64,000 nucleotides of DNA from NCBI GenBank assembly GCA_041394905.1, contig JAWKHJ010000023.1, forward strand, positions 38,926 to 102,925, written 5' to 3'. Numbering within the stretch: the stretch's first letter is position 1; every line of letters starts with the position of its first letter. The notes under the pieces were generated by a model. That model searched no databases. It saw nothing but the letters and a program-made list of their open reading frames with translations, and was not told where the DNA came from. The position numbers were made by a program, and so were the translations under genes. Shown here in pieces: positions 25,600 through 35,673 of this stretch. The stretch is from RI-231 sp041394905 (GTDB lineage Bacteria; Acidobacteriota; Terriglobia; Bryobacterales; UBA6623).

Positions 25600-26058
25600 C
25601 AGGCGGGGCGAATTAGGCTGCTTGCCTGCTTTGCCTCGTGCTTTATCTTAGGGACGGGTATGGTCCCGAACAATTGGCACTTTGCCCTAGAGCGAATCTA
25701 AGGAGATAGGCGTATAGGTCGGTACTTTCGTTTTCGAGCCCCCGGAGCCCGCCCAGCCTAGACCCAGGACCCTTCCTAGGCTCGCCCAGCGCCCGCCGAG
25801 ACGGCCAAAAAAATCCTTTATCTATTTGATTTTGAATAGGTTACTGCGTGGACTCAAACAGCGTTGACCACGTATGACGAAGTACCAAAATGGAAGAGCC
25901 CTGCTGGCCGGAAACTGGGGTAGCCCGACCGTTTGGTACTCGCGAGGGCCCCTCAGGCGTCCTGAGCCGCCTCAAAAAAGTGAGAAATCAGCCACATTTT
26001 GCCGTAGGCGTGAAGTAAGCGGAGGCTGGCCGTGTGTAAGGGGCGTCCGGCGGCGCAT
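25600..26058. other. 459-bp intergenic region
   Basis: No gene is supported. It contains an inverted repeat AGCCTAG/CTAGGCT (25755-25761 and 25776-25782), an AT-rich island at about 25808-25850 that is unusual in this GC-rich window, and a compact hairpin CTCAGG-CGT-CCTGAG (25952-25966). The AT-rich island is the likely promoter for the minus-strand gene starting at 25599, which would leave a leader of about 200 bases. Confidence 0.4.
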
Positions 26059-27192
26059 TCAGCGGCGTTCGAACAGGAAGAGGCCGCCCTTCCCGGGGGC
26101 CACAATGTCCAGGTCGCCGTCGCCATCGAGATCGACAACCGGGATCTGCATGCCCCCGCCAACGCGGCCGCCATAGTGGAGGATGTGACGCACCCACTCG
26201 GTCTGACGACCGTTGTCAATGCGCTCGTACCAATACAGCCCCAGCGGCTCGCGCCCGCCTGGGTCGTGCCCGTTGTGGGCATAGAGCCGCTTGCCGGTCA
26301 CTAGCTCCGGGTAGCCGTCGCCGGTCAGGTCGACCATCGTCATGGCGTGCGCCTGCGACCAAGCGTCATCGATGAGCTTGGTCTCGAAGGTCCGCTTGCC
26401 ATCCTTCTGGCCTTGTTCCAGCCACATCACGCCATAGTCGTGTGCGTGGGTGGTGACGATGTCGTTCTTGCCGTCGCCGTTGACGTCGAACACGAACAGG
26501 AACCCGACGTGTTTGTCAAAGGCATAGTCCTCATGCAAGGTCCACACGCCGGCGCGCGGGTCCGCCGGAGCCTCGAGCCAGCCCTTGGGCGTGAGAATGT
26601 CGTTCCGGCCGTCGCCGTTGACGTCGCCAGCTCCGATGCCGTGGCCGAAGAGCCGATCGCTGACGTCATACTTGCGCCATGTGACCTTCCCGCCGCGATC
26701 TTCGGCCTCGAACCAAGACGTCACGCCCTCGCGCCCGCCGAACTGCGGCAAGATCTCATCCTTCTTGCCGTCATTGTCGAGGTCCACCAGGAAGGCGAAC
26801 TCGACCGGACTTCCGGCGTCGACTTCGTGCTCGGCCCACATGCCCTGCCCTTTGCCGGGGTTTTGGAGCCAGACAATGCGCCGCCCGCCCCAGCCCACGC
26901 TCACCACGTCGATGTCGCCGTCGCCGTCGACGTCGAGTGGCAGATCGGAGAAGTCGTCGATGTAGTTGTTCCAGAAATATATGGAGCGAAAAACGTGCTT
27001 GTCCCAGTTCGGGGACTCGTACCAGTTCTCACCGGAAATGATGTCGAGCTTGCCGTCGCCGTTGACGTCCGCCACCGCAGCCGCCTCGTTGCGGCCCAGG
27101 TCGAGCGTATGCATCCTGAAATCGATCTCGGGCGAGGGGCCGCCGGCGAGCGCCGAGCAGGCGAAGAGAGGGAGCAAGAGCAGGATTCGCAT
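26059..27192 (-). CDS. Secreted FG-GAP/VCBS repeat propeller protein
   Basis: 377 residues with signal RILLLLPLFACSALAGG. Seven repeats each hold a calcium loop: DVNGDGKLDIISGENWYESP, DVDGDGDIDVVSVGWGG, DLDNDGKKDEILPQFGG, DVNGDGRNDILTPKGWLE, DVNGDGKNDIVTTHAHDYG, DLTGDGYPELVTGKRL and DLDGDGDLDIVAPGKGG, so the protein is a full beta-propeller. VCBS-type secreted propellers are abundant in Acidobacteria and Planctomycetes and are thought to bind polysaccharide or take part in its breakdown; no catalytic residues can be assigned. Confidence 0.9.
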   Translation of the reverse strand: MRILLLLPLFACSALAGGPSPEIDFRMHTLDLGRNEAAAVADVNGDGKLDIISGENWYESPNWDKHVFRSIYFWNNYIDDFSDLPLDVDGDGDIDVVSVGWGGRRIVWLQNPGKGQGMWAEHEVDAGSPVEFAFLVDLDNDGKKDEILPQFGGREGVTSWFEAEDRGGKVTWRKYDVSDRLFGHGIGAGDVNGDGRNDILTPKGWLEAPADPRAGVWTLHEDYAFDKHVGFLFVFDVNGDGKNDIVTTHAHDYGVMWLEQGQKDGKRTFETKLIDDAWSQAHAMTMVDLTGDGYPELVTGKRLYAHNGHDPGGREPLGLYWYERIDNGRQTEWVRHILHYGGRVGGGMQIPVVDLDGDGDLDIVAPGKGGLFLFERR

Positions 27193-27248
27193 GGATAGGT
27201 CCGTCGCACATTATACGGTGCGAGACCCGCAGTACTCTAAGAGTAGGC

Positions 27249-28010
27249 GTGAGCGAGCTGCGCATCTACTCGCCCGAGTATTACCGGGCGCTGCACGACA
27301 TCGAGCGCCGGCACCCCTGGGCTCGCGCGATGCGCCGTCTCGAGACAAAGCTCATCAACCGCCATCTGCCGCCGGGCCGGGCGCGAACGTTCGACGCGGG
27401 CTGCGGCGCGAGCGTGTTCTAGCAGACCACGGCGATCGCAGGCGTTCAGCCCTACGGCGGCGACATCTCGCGCCATGCCCTTCGCTTAGCCATGCAGGCC
27501 GGTCACGGCCGCTTGGCCGAGCTTGACGTCCGCCAATTGCCGCTGGCCGACGAGACGTTCGACATGCTCCTCTCAAACGACGTGTTGCAACACCTCGGTC
27601 AAGCTGGCGCTGCCGAGGCGCTCGCTGAAGCAAAACGCGTGTTGCGGGCGGACTGCTGGTCATTCGCACCGCCGCGCGCGCCGCGGCATCTTGTGGCGCC
27701 GCCACCGTGACACGAACGACTACTGCCAATGGGGCCGCCGCCCCTTCAAGCGTCTGCTGATCGACAGCGGCTTCGAGCCGCGCTTCGTCGCGCGGGTCAA
27801 CTGGCTGCCGGGCTTTCTAGCCGACCTGCGCGGCCTGTTCGCTCTCGTCCAGTAGGCGACGTGGGTATGGAACTGCGCGCCGACGAGCCGATCTGGAAGG
27901 AGCGCCTGCTCGAGGTCTATTGGCGTTGGGAGCGGCGCTTCCTGCTTTGGCTGCACGTACGCCTGCCGCTTGGCCACAACCTGGTGGCAGTAGCCAAGAA
28001 GCCGGCTTAG
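27249..28010 (+). CDS. Class I SAM methyltransferase, interrupted (one stop codon and frameshifts)
   Basis: GTG 27249 begins SELRIYSPEYYRALHDIE. Motif I appears as TFDAGCGASVF, immediately followed by an in-frame TAG (27420-27422), then QTTAIAGVQPYGGDISRHA, LADETFDMLLSNDVLQHLG and AKRVLR. After a one-base shift near 27648, GGLLVIRTAAR; after another near 27680, RGILWRRHRDTNDYCQWGRR and FKRLLIDSGFEPRFVARVNW; after a third near 27855, ELRADEPIWKERLLEVYWRW and LPLGHNLVAVAKKPA, stop at 28008-28010. The full methyltransferase is present, about 250 residues. The stop codon and shifts sit in a long error-rich stretch. Substrate unknown. Confidence 0.7.
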
Positions 28011-29029
28011 CCGTGGACGATGCGCTCTATTGCCTCGGGGGACGCGCCGGCTTTTTCCAAACCTCGGCGCAGCGCATCGAGGTCCGGCTCATAAGCGCAG
28101 ACCGCCCGTGTCGGCGTCGAAGGCACTACCGCAAACTCCTCAGCGTGCGCGGGAATCAGGAACGTCGTCCCGGGCCGGTATGGTTCGCCATCGATCGTGC
28201 CTTCGCCGTCCAAGATCGCCAGGATCAGGAAACGATCGACATCCGCACAGCGGAATTTGAGCCCCGTGCTCCAGCTCAGCAACTCGACGGCGAAGTAGGG
28301 GCAGGCGGCCAACAGGCGGCAGTCGGGTCTTTGCTCTCGAGCATCAGCGCCGGGGCGTTGCCCGCCCAGTGTGCGCCGTGGGTCACCGTCGCGCCTTCTT
28401 CGATGTGCAGTTGCCGCGGCTTGCCGTCCGCGCCCGGTGGAGTCTCGCGAATCTTGAGGCGGAACCGAGCGTATGGAGTAGCCCGGCCGGCACGAAGATT
28501 GCATCGCCCGCGTGGACGGGCACCCAGTTGAGGTATTGCTCGATCTCGCCCGTGCGCGCCGAATCAGCCAGCTCTTCGCGGTCGAGATGCTTGGTCAGCC
28601 CCAGCGCCACCTTGGCGCCGGCTCAGCGTCGATCACGTACCACATTTCAGTCTTGCCAGGCCCGCCGGCGTTCTCGAGCGCCCACGTGTCGGAGGATGCA
28701 CCTGTACGGAGAGCACGTCGGAGGTGAACGGCAACTTGGTCAGCAGCGGGAAGTACGGGCTCCGGCGCCTCGGCACGAGCGAAGGATCCGCCGAAATGCG
28801 CTTGTACTCGCGCTTCTGGTAGGTATTGCCCAGCAGCCGGGCGCCGCAGGACTCCATCAACTCGCCGAGTGTATGGCCGGCAAGCGGCCCGTTCTCGACC
28901 TCGGCCTGTTCGTAGGTCAGCCAAGCTTCGCCCAAAGCGGGCTCGGCGCAAGGCGCGGCTCGAAGTAGGGCGCGAGATTGCGCGCGCCCCATCTTGTCTT
29001 CTCAGCGCGTGCGCAGCCGCAGAGATCAT
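28007..29029 (-). CDS. manA: Mannose-6-phosphate isomerase, type I (several frameshifts)
   Basis: Pieced across frames: WGARNLAPYFEPRLAP, LGEAWLTYEQAEVENGPLAG, HTLGELMESCGARLLGN, YFPLLTKLPFTSDVLSVQVHP, GGPGKTEMWYVIDAEP, VALGLTKHLDREELADSART, YLNWVPVHAGDAIFVPAGLL, HTLG, and an intact tail YFAVELLSWSTGLKF, ILDGEGTIDGEPYRPGTTFL ending ERIVHG. QVHP, KTEMWY and LLHTLG are the zinc ligands of phosphomannose isomerase. At least five frame breaks lie between 28390 and 28990. It interconverts mannose-6-P and fructose-6-P, feeding GDP-mannose synthesis or mannose catabolism. The start is approximate. Confidence 0.78.
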
Positions 29030-29081
29030 AACGTGCGCGGAAGATTGCCATGCCCTTCAGGGCGCGCACTCCGCGCCGTCT

Positions 29082-29807
29082 CTAGATCCGGTTGAACTTC
29101 GCGATGACTTCCGTCAGCGACTTCAACTGGTCAGGAAGCCACCGGCTCCTTCTTTTTCGTCAATCCCACCTGTGCGACTTCAAAACCTTCTTGGCGTGGG
29201 CCTTCGGTACCACCACCACGCCGTCCTCGTCGGCGACGATGATGTCGCCCGGCGAGACGGAAACGCCTGCACACTCGACGGTTTCGTTCTTCGAGACGCT
29301 GGTGTAGCCCTGCCGTGGCCGGTGTGTAGCTGCGGGCATAGACCGGCAGTCCCAGGCCACGAATTTCCGGAACGTCACGCGCCGCCGTCGAGCACCATCC
29401 CGGCCATGCCGCGCGACTTGGCGGCGGTCATCATCAGTCCGCCCACGGCGGCCACGTTGAGGCCGTCTTCGATCACGATCACGCCCACGTCGCCAGGGTT
29501 GGGCGCCATCGATCATCTGCACGGAGTGGCTGACGGCGGTGGCGCTGGACTGGCAAGCGCTTCGCTTCATCGGGACCAACTTGGCGGTGACGGCGCGGCG
29601 CGAAACGCCAGGGATGACCGGGCGCATGTCGTAGTCATGAAGCCGCTTGCCGACCACCTGGTCGACGGCGTCGGGACGGATGCGATGGCGACGGAAGCGA
29701 AGTCTTCGACGGCCGGGGTCGTCCGAAGCAGCGCCCCATGGCGCCGCAAATGGAGCCCAGGCGAGGACTGCGGCGGAAGCCGCAGAACAACAGAGGCGCT
29801 TGGTCAT
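29082..29807 (-). CDS. RraA-like family protein with signal peptide (several frameshifts)
   Basis: Starts MTKRLCCSAASAAVLAWAPF, an export signal. Across frames: VDQVVGKRLHDYDMRPVIPG, RRAVTAKLVPMKRSA, ATAVSHSVQMIDGAQPGDVG-like, MMTAAKSRGMAGMVLDGGVR with the RraA GxxxDGxxRD region, and an intact segment SKNETVECAGVSVSPGDIIV plus ADEDGVVVVPKAHAKKVLK. The C-terminus, after a shift near 29150, reads VAQVGLTKKKEP and then LPDQLKSLTEVIAKFNRI, stop at 29082-29084. RraA-fold proteins include 4-hydroxy-4-methyl-2-oxoglutarate aldolases and RNase E regulators; the exported members have no known role. Confidence 0.72.
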
Positions 29808-30073
29808 GGCGATTCGCCTTACTTTCGCACAGCGACCAGCTAGATTGACAGCCCGCAGAGGTTGCGACAGGAACTCGATCCTGACTTTTGGATTCGCCGT
29901 GGCTCCACTCTGGTCATCGGATGAAGGGAATCGTCAAGAGTTCACGATTATGACGGCCCGGTCTCTGGCATCGTCCCGTAGCCGGCGAGCAGGCCCGATC
30001 GCGTGACAGTGATCGCGCCTTGTCCTTCGACTCCAGACGTCGAGGACCGTTTGACGTCAAGTCCCTGCGTGAC

Positions 30074-31591
30074 ATGATTTCGACCGCATGTCACGCCTCG
30101 CCCGCCGCGCTCGCCTGCACCCTCCTGCTCAGTTGCTCCACCGCTGACGGCGGACTCACGCCGATCCCGCTGTCGAGAGCTTCACGACCGCATCCAAGGC
30201 GGCTGGGCCGGCCGTCGGCGTAAGCTACGGCCTGCCTACGGAGTTCCGCTTCAACGACGAGATCATTCCCGAGGACAAGGTCCCCGAGTGGACGCCAGAG
30301 ACCGCGTCGAAGTCGCGCTCGACAACGACGACCTCTACGTCGTCATGACCTTCGCCGCCGTGCTGGACTTCAGAAAGGCCTCGACGCAACAACCGACGAC
30401 TTCGGCGCGATGTTCAAAGACGCCCGTTACGCCTCTGGCACGCCAACCTCGCCGCCCGCCGCGCACTGCGCGCGGCGTTCCTGCCACGCTCACCGGCACG
30501 CCGAAGTACAACGCCCACGCCGAAGCGACACATCGACTTCAGATCGAGGCGGACTTCATCGGCCTGATGGCCCACGGCCTGCCCCAGGCATCCAACGACA
30601 TCTGCTGGCGCGTGGGCCGCGTGATGAACCACGGCGATGGCATTTACGGCGGCGTTCTCGGCCGCCATGTATTCGGCGGCCTTCTTCGAGCAAGACCCGA
30701 GGCCGTGGTCACGCGCCGGCTTAGCCGCGCTGCAGAGCCTACGCACAAACCATCGCCGACACGCTCGCCTGGCACAAGGAACATCCCGACGACTGGATGC
30801 AGGTCTGGCAACTGCTCGAGCAGAAGTGGAACGGGCGCGAAGCCTGCCCCAAGAGGCTCGGTCGAGTCCGTTCAACATCGACGCCAAAAGCTCAACGGAG
30901 CCTACATCGCGCTTGGCCTGCTCTATGGCGGACGCGACTTCGCCAAGACGATGGTCATCTCGATGCGCGGGCCAGGATTCGGACTGCAATCCCGCCAGCG
31001 CCATGCGGCATTCTGGGCGTGATGCTCGGCTACGAAGCCATCCCCGAGCAATGGAAGTCGCACATTCCGTCCATTGCGGATAAAAAGTTCAGCTACACCG
31101 ATTTCTCGTTCGACTCGATCGTCGAGCGCAACGCGATCAGCTGGTCGAACGCCACGGAGGCAACGACGCCTACTCATCAAGCGACAGCATAAGCTCGAGC
31201 TGTGGGACGACTACGGCTCGCCGGAGGAAGAGATCTGATCGACGACCCGCGTTGGAAGCTCAGCGGCGACTGGAAGCGCGTCGAAGAACCCAACGCGGCA
31301 AGGTCTACGCGGGACGCTCCCGCCTCCACCGACGGTCGAAGCCGGAGGTCGTTCAACGGGACGGGCGCAATTCTCTCAGGACCCTATCTCGCCGACGGCG
31401 GCGTGGCGGACTTCTACCTCGACGGCTTAAGCTCGACCGTACGCTCGACGTCTACTCGGACGCCGACAACTGGCACGCCTTTGGCCTGGAGAATGGCGAC
31501 CACACGCTGCGCGTCGTCGTGCGCGGCGAGGACGCCTGCGCCGGGCAGCAAGGGCTCGAACGTGACCTCGGATCTGATCGTGTTCCGCTAG
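30074..31591 (+). CDS. ADP-ribosylglycohydrolase family lipoprotein (many frameshifts)
   Basis: ATG 30074 gives a lipoprotein-type leader (ALACTLLLSCSTADG). Pieced across frames: VSYGLPTEFRFNDEIIPEDK, DDDLYVVMTF, GVPATLTGTPKYNAHAEDID-like, FQIEADFIGLMAHGLPQASN, WRVGRVMNHGDGIYGG, PDDWMQVWQLLEQKWNGREA, FNIDAKLNGAYIALGLLYGG, DFAKTMVISMRAGQDSDCNP, GVMLGYEAIPEQWKSHIP. AGQDSDCNPAS is the magnesium-binding C-terminal motif of DraG-type enzymes. A C-terminal domain (FNGTGAILSGPYLADGG, ADNWHAFGLENGDHTLRVVV) looks like a carbohydrate-binding or beta-sandwich module. At least eight shifts. The PfkB kinase and permease genes follow closely; the family removes ADP-ribosyl or related N-glycosidic groups. 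Confidence 0.72.
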
Positions 31592-31597
31592 ACCGCC

Positions 31598-32513
31598 ATG
31601 GAGTCCACGCCCGTACTCTTCGGCAGCTTGAACGCCGACCTCGTCATCCCGCGCCGAGCGCCTGCCGCGCAAGGGCGAAACCTTGCAAAGGGCGGCGACG
31701 GCCGTCGGCGGTAGGGGGCCAGCCAGGCATACGCAACGGCGCGGCTTGGCGCACGGACGCCATGTATGGCGCGGTCGAGTACGCGACGTAGCAAGCGACC
31801 TGCTGCTCGAAAGCCTGCGCAAGGGCGGCGACGTCAGCGGCGTGCGCCGCGTGGAGCGCTCGACCGGTAGCGCGTCGATCACCCGTGCTTGCCCGACGGC
31901 GACAACTCCATCCTGCTCGCGCCGGGCGCGAAAACCACGCTCGATGCAAACCTGGGCCCCCGCGATGGCCTCGCCTCGACGAAGCCGCTCGTGCTGTGCC
32001 AACTCGAGGTTCCCATGCCGGCTGTCGAGGCGCTGCTGGCGGAAAGCCTCCGGGGCGCATCGTGTGATTCTCGACCCGGCTCCGGCGCGTCCGCTCTCGC
32101 CCGAATTGCTGCGTCTGGCCTACATGGTGACGCCCAACCAGACCGAGTGCACACTGCTAATTGGACGGCCAAGAGCAGCCGCCGCGCACGCACGAGGAGG
32201 CGTGCCGAGGCGGCGCAGGGGCTGCACGCGCTCGGCGTGGGCATCGCGGATCGTCAAGATGGGCGAGCAAGGCTGCTTTGTCTCAGTCCAGACAGGTCGT
32301 TCGTCGTGGAGGCGCACAAGGTCGAAGCGGTCGATACGACCGCGGCGGGCGATACGTTCAACGCCGGCGTGGCCGCAGCACTTGCCGAAGGAGCTCTGCG
32401 CCGGGCGGTGGAACCTGGGCTCGGCCGCCGCGGCCATCTCGGTGACGCCCCGGCGCGCAAATCCTCCGCGCCGACCCGTGAGAGAGGCCGAACGCCTGAT
32501 GCGAGGCGGCTGA
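31598..32513 (+). CDS. PfkB family carbohydrate kinase, ribokinase-like (several frameshifts)
   Basis: ATG 31598 begins MESTPVLFGSLNADLVI, the ribokinase N-terminus (N-x-D sugar-binding). Read across frames: LPRKGETL, GARTAMYGAVG, DVASDLLLESLRKGG, GVRRVERSTGSASIT, LPDGDNSILLAPGA, VVLCQLEVPMPAVEALLAES, VILDPAPARPLSPELLRLAY, MVTPNQTECTLLI, GVGIAIVKMGEQGCFVS, and VEAVDTTAAGDTFNAGVAAA with the catalytic Asp of PfkB signature 2. The tail (EAERLMRGG) stops at 32511-32513. At least five one-base shifts. It phosphorylates ribose or a similar sugar. Start lies 7 bp after the hydrolase stop, and the permease starts 3 bp after its own stop, so the three form an operon. Confidence 0.78.
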
Positions 32514-32515
32514 CC

Positions 32516-33503
32516 ATGTATGTCGTCACCGCGGCGCCTGTCGCCATTCTCCTGTGCGTGATCACGATGCTCGGCTGGGGCTCGTGGGCGAATACGCAAA
32601 AGCTTGCCCGGCCGCAGGCATTGGCGCTTCGAGCTCTGCTACTGGGACTACGCTCGGCGTGCTGCTGTGCGCGCTGCTGTTGCGCTCACGCTAGGGTCGA
32701 CGGGGCCGACCGGTCCGGGCGCGCTCGCGAATCTGGCGCAGGCCGACGGGCGCTCCATCGGCTATGCGCTCGCAAGCGGGGCTGTTCAACCTTTCGAACA
32801 TCCTCCTGGTGGTTGCGATCGACCGCGCGGGCATGGCGGTGGCGTTTCCGGTGGGCGTGGGATTGGCGTTAGTCATCGGCACGGTCGGCAGCTACGTCGA
32901 TACGCCAAGGGCAACGCCGCTCTGCTGTTCGCGGGCGTGGCGCTCATCGTCGCCGCCATGGCCATCTCTTCACTGGCACACCGCCGGCTGCCCAAAGCGG
33001 AGACGGGGGCAAGCATGGGACGGTGTTCGCCATCCTGGCCGGCTGCATGATGGGTTTCTTCTATCCGCAGCTCGCGCGCGCCATTTCGCCCGCGTTCGTC
33101 TCTGGACAGATCGAGCCTGGGATGCTGATGACGCCTTACGCTGCGCTGCTCGTGTTCGGCGCGGGGCTGGTGGCGAGCAACGTGGTCATCAACACCGTCT
33201 TCATGAAGGTGGGCGGCCTCAGCTACGCGGACTACTTCCGCGGCTCGGCGCGCGTGCATGCCACGGGGTTGGCCGGCGGCTTCATTTGGATGATCGCGCT
33301 CGAGCTGAACGTGCTGGCCTCGGGCGTGGCCGGGCCGGCCATCTCGTACGCACTGGGCCAGGGCGCGGCGCTGGTGGCGTCCCTGTGGGGCATCTTCATT
33401 TGGCGCGAGTTCCGCGACGCGAAGCCAGGACAGGCAAGCTGCTGGCGCTGATGATCTGGGCTATCTGGCGGGAATCGTGGCCATCGGCACGGCGACGTTC
33501 TAA
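32516..33503 (+). CDS. GRP/DMT-type sugar permease (several frameshifts)
   Basis: ATG 32516: YVVTAAPVAILLCVITMLGW then GSWANTQKLA, the start of glucose/ribose-porter (GRP, 10-helix DMT) permeases common in Acidobacteria. Pieced segments: WRFELCYWDYA, LGVLLCALLLALTLGSTG, LANLAQADGRSIGYALASG, LFNLSNILLVVAIDRAGMAV, AFPVGVGLALVIGTVGSYVD, GNAALLFAGVALIVAAMAIS, AILAGCMMGFFYPQLARAIS, GLVASNVVINTVFMKVGGLS, WGIFIWREF, and after a last shift near 33460 GYLAGIVAIGTATF with TAA 33501-33503. About 330 residues and ten helices. It probably imports the sugar used by the upstream kinase. Confidence 0.78.
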
Positions 33504-33525
33504 CCCCGGCTGCATCCGAACTTTC

Positions 33526-33621
33526 GTGGCGCCGGCCGCAGGCTTGCAGGGTCGCGAGTCATCGCGACCGAAAAGCCCTCGCGATGACTCGCGACGCTGC
33601 AACCGTGGCCGGTTGCGCCAC
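33526..33621. repeat. Palindromic intergenic repeat, two-armed copy
   Basis: Two arms of about 45 bp in inverted orientation, each starting GTGGCGC at its outer end and containing the palindrome GTCGCGAGTCATCGCGA. It fills the gap between the convergent permease and amylosucrase genes. Related single arms occur at 39357-39405 and 45496-45542. Confidence 0.75.
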
Positions 33622-33637
33622 AAAAAATCTCGGCTCT

Positions 33638-35591
33638 TCACATCGGTCGCGCCAGCACCATCAACTGGTAAGGCTCGAGCGCCAACTCCTCCGCGGCCGT
33701 CACCGCGCGGCCCGCGTACATGTCCACCATCGTTCGGCGCAGCCCAGCATGCGCAGCAGGCGCGCGTCCACGCGCTGCTCACGCTCGCTGAAGTTGGCCA
33801 GCACGAACACGCTCTGGCCTCGTGCGTGCAGGAAGTAGCCCAGCGTATGCGGGTTGCCTGTGTCGACAATCTCCGTCTCCGCGCCCATGAATGCCGTGTT
33901 CTGGCTGCGCAACTGAATCAGCCTCAGTAGGCCCTGATGGATGCGGCCCACAACCGTCGTCGGGTGCGGCCAGCGGAGCTCGGCGCGCTTCCAGTCGAAC
34001 GCGCGCGGTGCAGCCAGCGCGAATCGCCATTCTTCGCCGGATCCTGCTTATAGCCATAGTCGTTGAGCGTGCCGATCTCGTCGCCCAGATAAAACAGCGG
34101 AATCCCGCCGATGGTGATGATCACGCCGTGCAGCAGCAGGATGCGAGCGATCGCCAGATCGACTTCTTCGTCGTCCTGGTCTTCGAGCGCCTGCTCGAGC
34201 CCCGCCAACGACGCGAGCGCGCCGGAGACGCGCGCGTCTCCCGTGACGGCGTTCTCTTGGAAGGGCGCGCCGCGCGAGAAGCTCTCTTTGTGGCTGCCCA
34301 CATAGAAGCTCGAGAGAAAGCGCCGGTGCTCGTCCGGGTTGAAGCCGGCGGCCTTGACGTCTTCGTCGGAAAACGCCCAGCCGATATCGTCGTGGCAACG
34401 AATGTAGTTCACCCAAGCGCAGCCGGGCGGGATCGTCAAACCGCGCTTCATCGCACTGTGCAGCGGCCGCGTGTCCCGCGTTGCCAGCGCGTCCCAGAGC
34501 AGCGCCATCAACTGCGGGTTGTAGGAGAGCTCGCACTCGTCGATGCTGATGTACTTCTTCACCTCGTCCGGGTGGACGATGGCCTCGGACTTGAACACCA
34601 TCGCCGGCGCGGCAATGCTGGCGAGCGCGTTGAAGGCCTGGATGATCCAGTGCGCCTCGGGCAGGTTCTGGCTGGTCGTCCCCAAGCGCTTCCATAGGAA
34701 GGCCACCGCGTCGAGCCGCAACACCTCCACGCCCTGGTTGGCCAGGAAGAGCATCTCGGCGGCCATGCTGTTGAACACCGCTGGGTTCTCGTAATTCAAG
34801 TCCCACTGGTAGCCGTGGAAGGTGGTCCAGACCCACTTCTTGATCTGCGTGCGGTAGATGAACGCGCCGGGATGCTCGTCCGGAAAAATCTCGCTCATGC
34901 TGCGCTCGTAGGCGTCCGGCATGGCGCGGTCCGGGAACATGCGGTAGTATTCCTGGAATTCCGGATCGCCTCGCAAAGCCTTCCGCGCCCACTCGTGCTC
35001 GTCGGACGTGTGGTTGAAGACGAAGTCGAGTGCGAGCGAGATGCCGTGGCGGCGCAGCTCCGTGGCCAACTCCGCGAGGGCCTCCATCGTGCCCAGCGCA
35101 GGGTTGACGTCGCGGTAGCTGCTGACCGCGTAGCCGCCGTCGTTATCTCCAGCCGGCACGTCGTAGACCGGCATCAGGTGCAGGTACGTCACGCCCATCT
35201 CGAGCAGGTAGGGGATGCGCTCGCGTAAGCCCGCAATGTCCCCCGCGAACAGATCGACGTAGCACATCGCGCCAACCATGCGGTTGGACTGATACCAGTA
35301 AGGGTTCGCCTCGCGTAGCGCATCCAGCGCCTTGAGCTCGTCCGGGCGCTCGAGCCACATCTCGGTCGCCGTCGCGAGGATGCTCTCGAGGTGGTAGAAG
35401 AAGTCGTACTCAGTCCCGTAGAGCGCGAACAATCGATCGAACAGGCGCGGGAAATGGCGCTTGAGGCGCCCCATGTAGGCTTCCCATTCCACCGGATCCG
35501 TTTTGTCTTGAAAGCGCGCCTCGATGCGGGGCAGCAATCGCTTGAGTGAAGACTGGGTCTCCTGCGCCATCCAGGCGGCGTCTCGATTCAT
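33638..35591 (-). CDS. Amylosucrase, GH13 (frameshifts in C-terminal part)
   Basis: Start ATG 35591 (NRDAAWMAQETQSSLKRLLP). Amylosucrase features: YHLESILATATEMWLER, YVDLFAGDIAGLRERIPYLL, PAGDNDGGYAVSSYRDVNPA, LDFVFNHTSDEHEWA, VEVLRLDAVAFLWKRLGTT (nucleophile Asp), APAMVFKSEAIVHPDEV (acid/base Glu), NYIRCHDDIGW, GGIPLFYLGDEIGTLNDYGY and KNGDSRWLHR. A base is missing near 34005 (continues AFDWKRAELRWPHPTTVVGR) and near 33735 (continues VDMYAGRAVTAAEELALEPY, QLMVLARPM); corrected length about 651, near the 636 of the Neisseria enzyme. It makes glucan from sucrose, or splits sucrose. No signal peptide is seen. Confidence 0.9.
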
Positions 35592-35673
35592 TGCTTTACC
35601 ATTCTGGCCGACCGCGCCCGCTTGGGCAAAACGGTTGGCGCTACAATGGGCGCTCCATCCCGAGGTCAACGCT

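Noticed and set aside
25952..25980. Hairpin CTCAGG-CGT-CCTGAG near an A-run, as terminator of the 26059 gene.
   Set aside because: In the minus direction the T-run precedes rather than follows the stem, so it is not a canonical terminator.
27420..27422. In-frame TAG in a methyltransferase as possible stop-codon recoding.
   Set aside because: It sits in the stretch with the highest error density and other genes in the window end with TAG normally; a base error is simpler.
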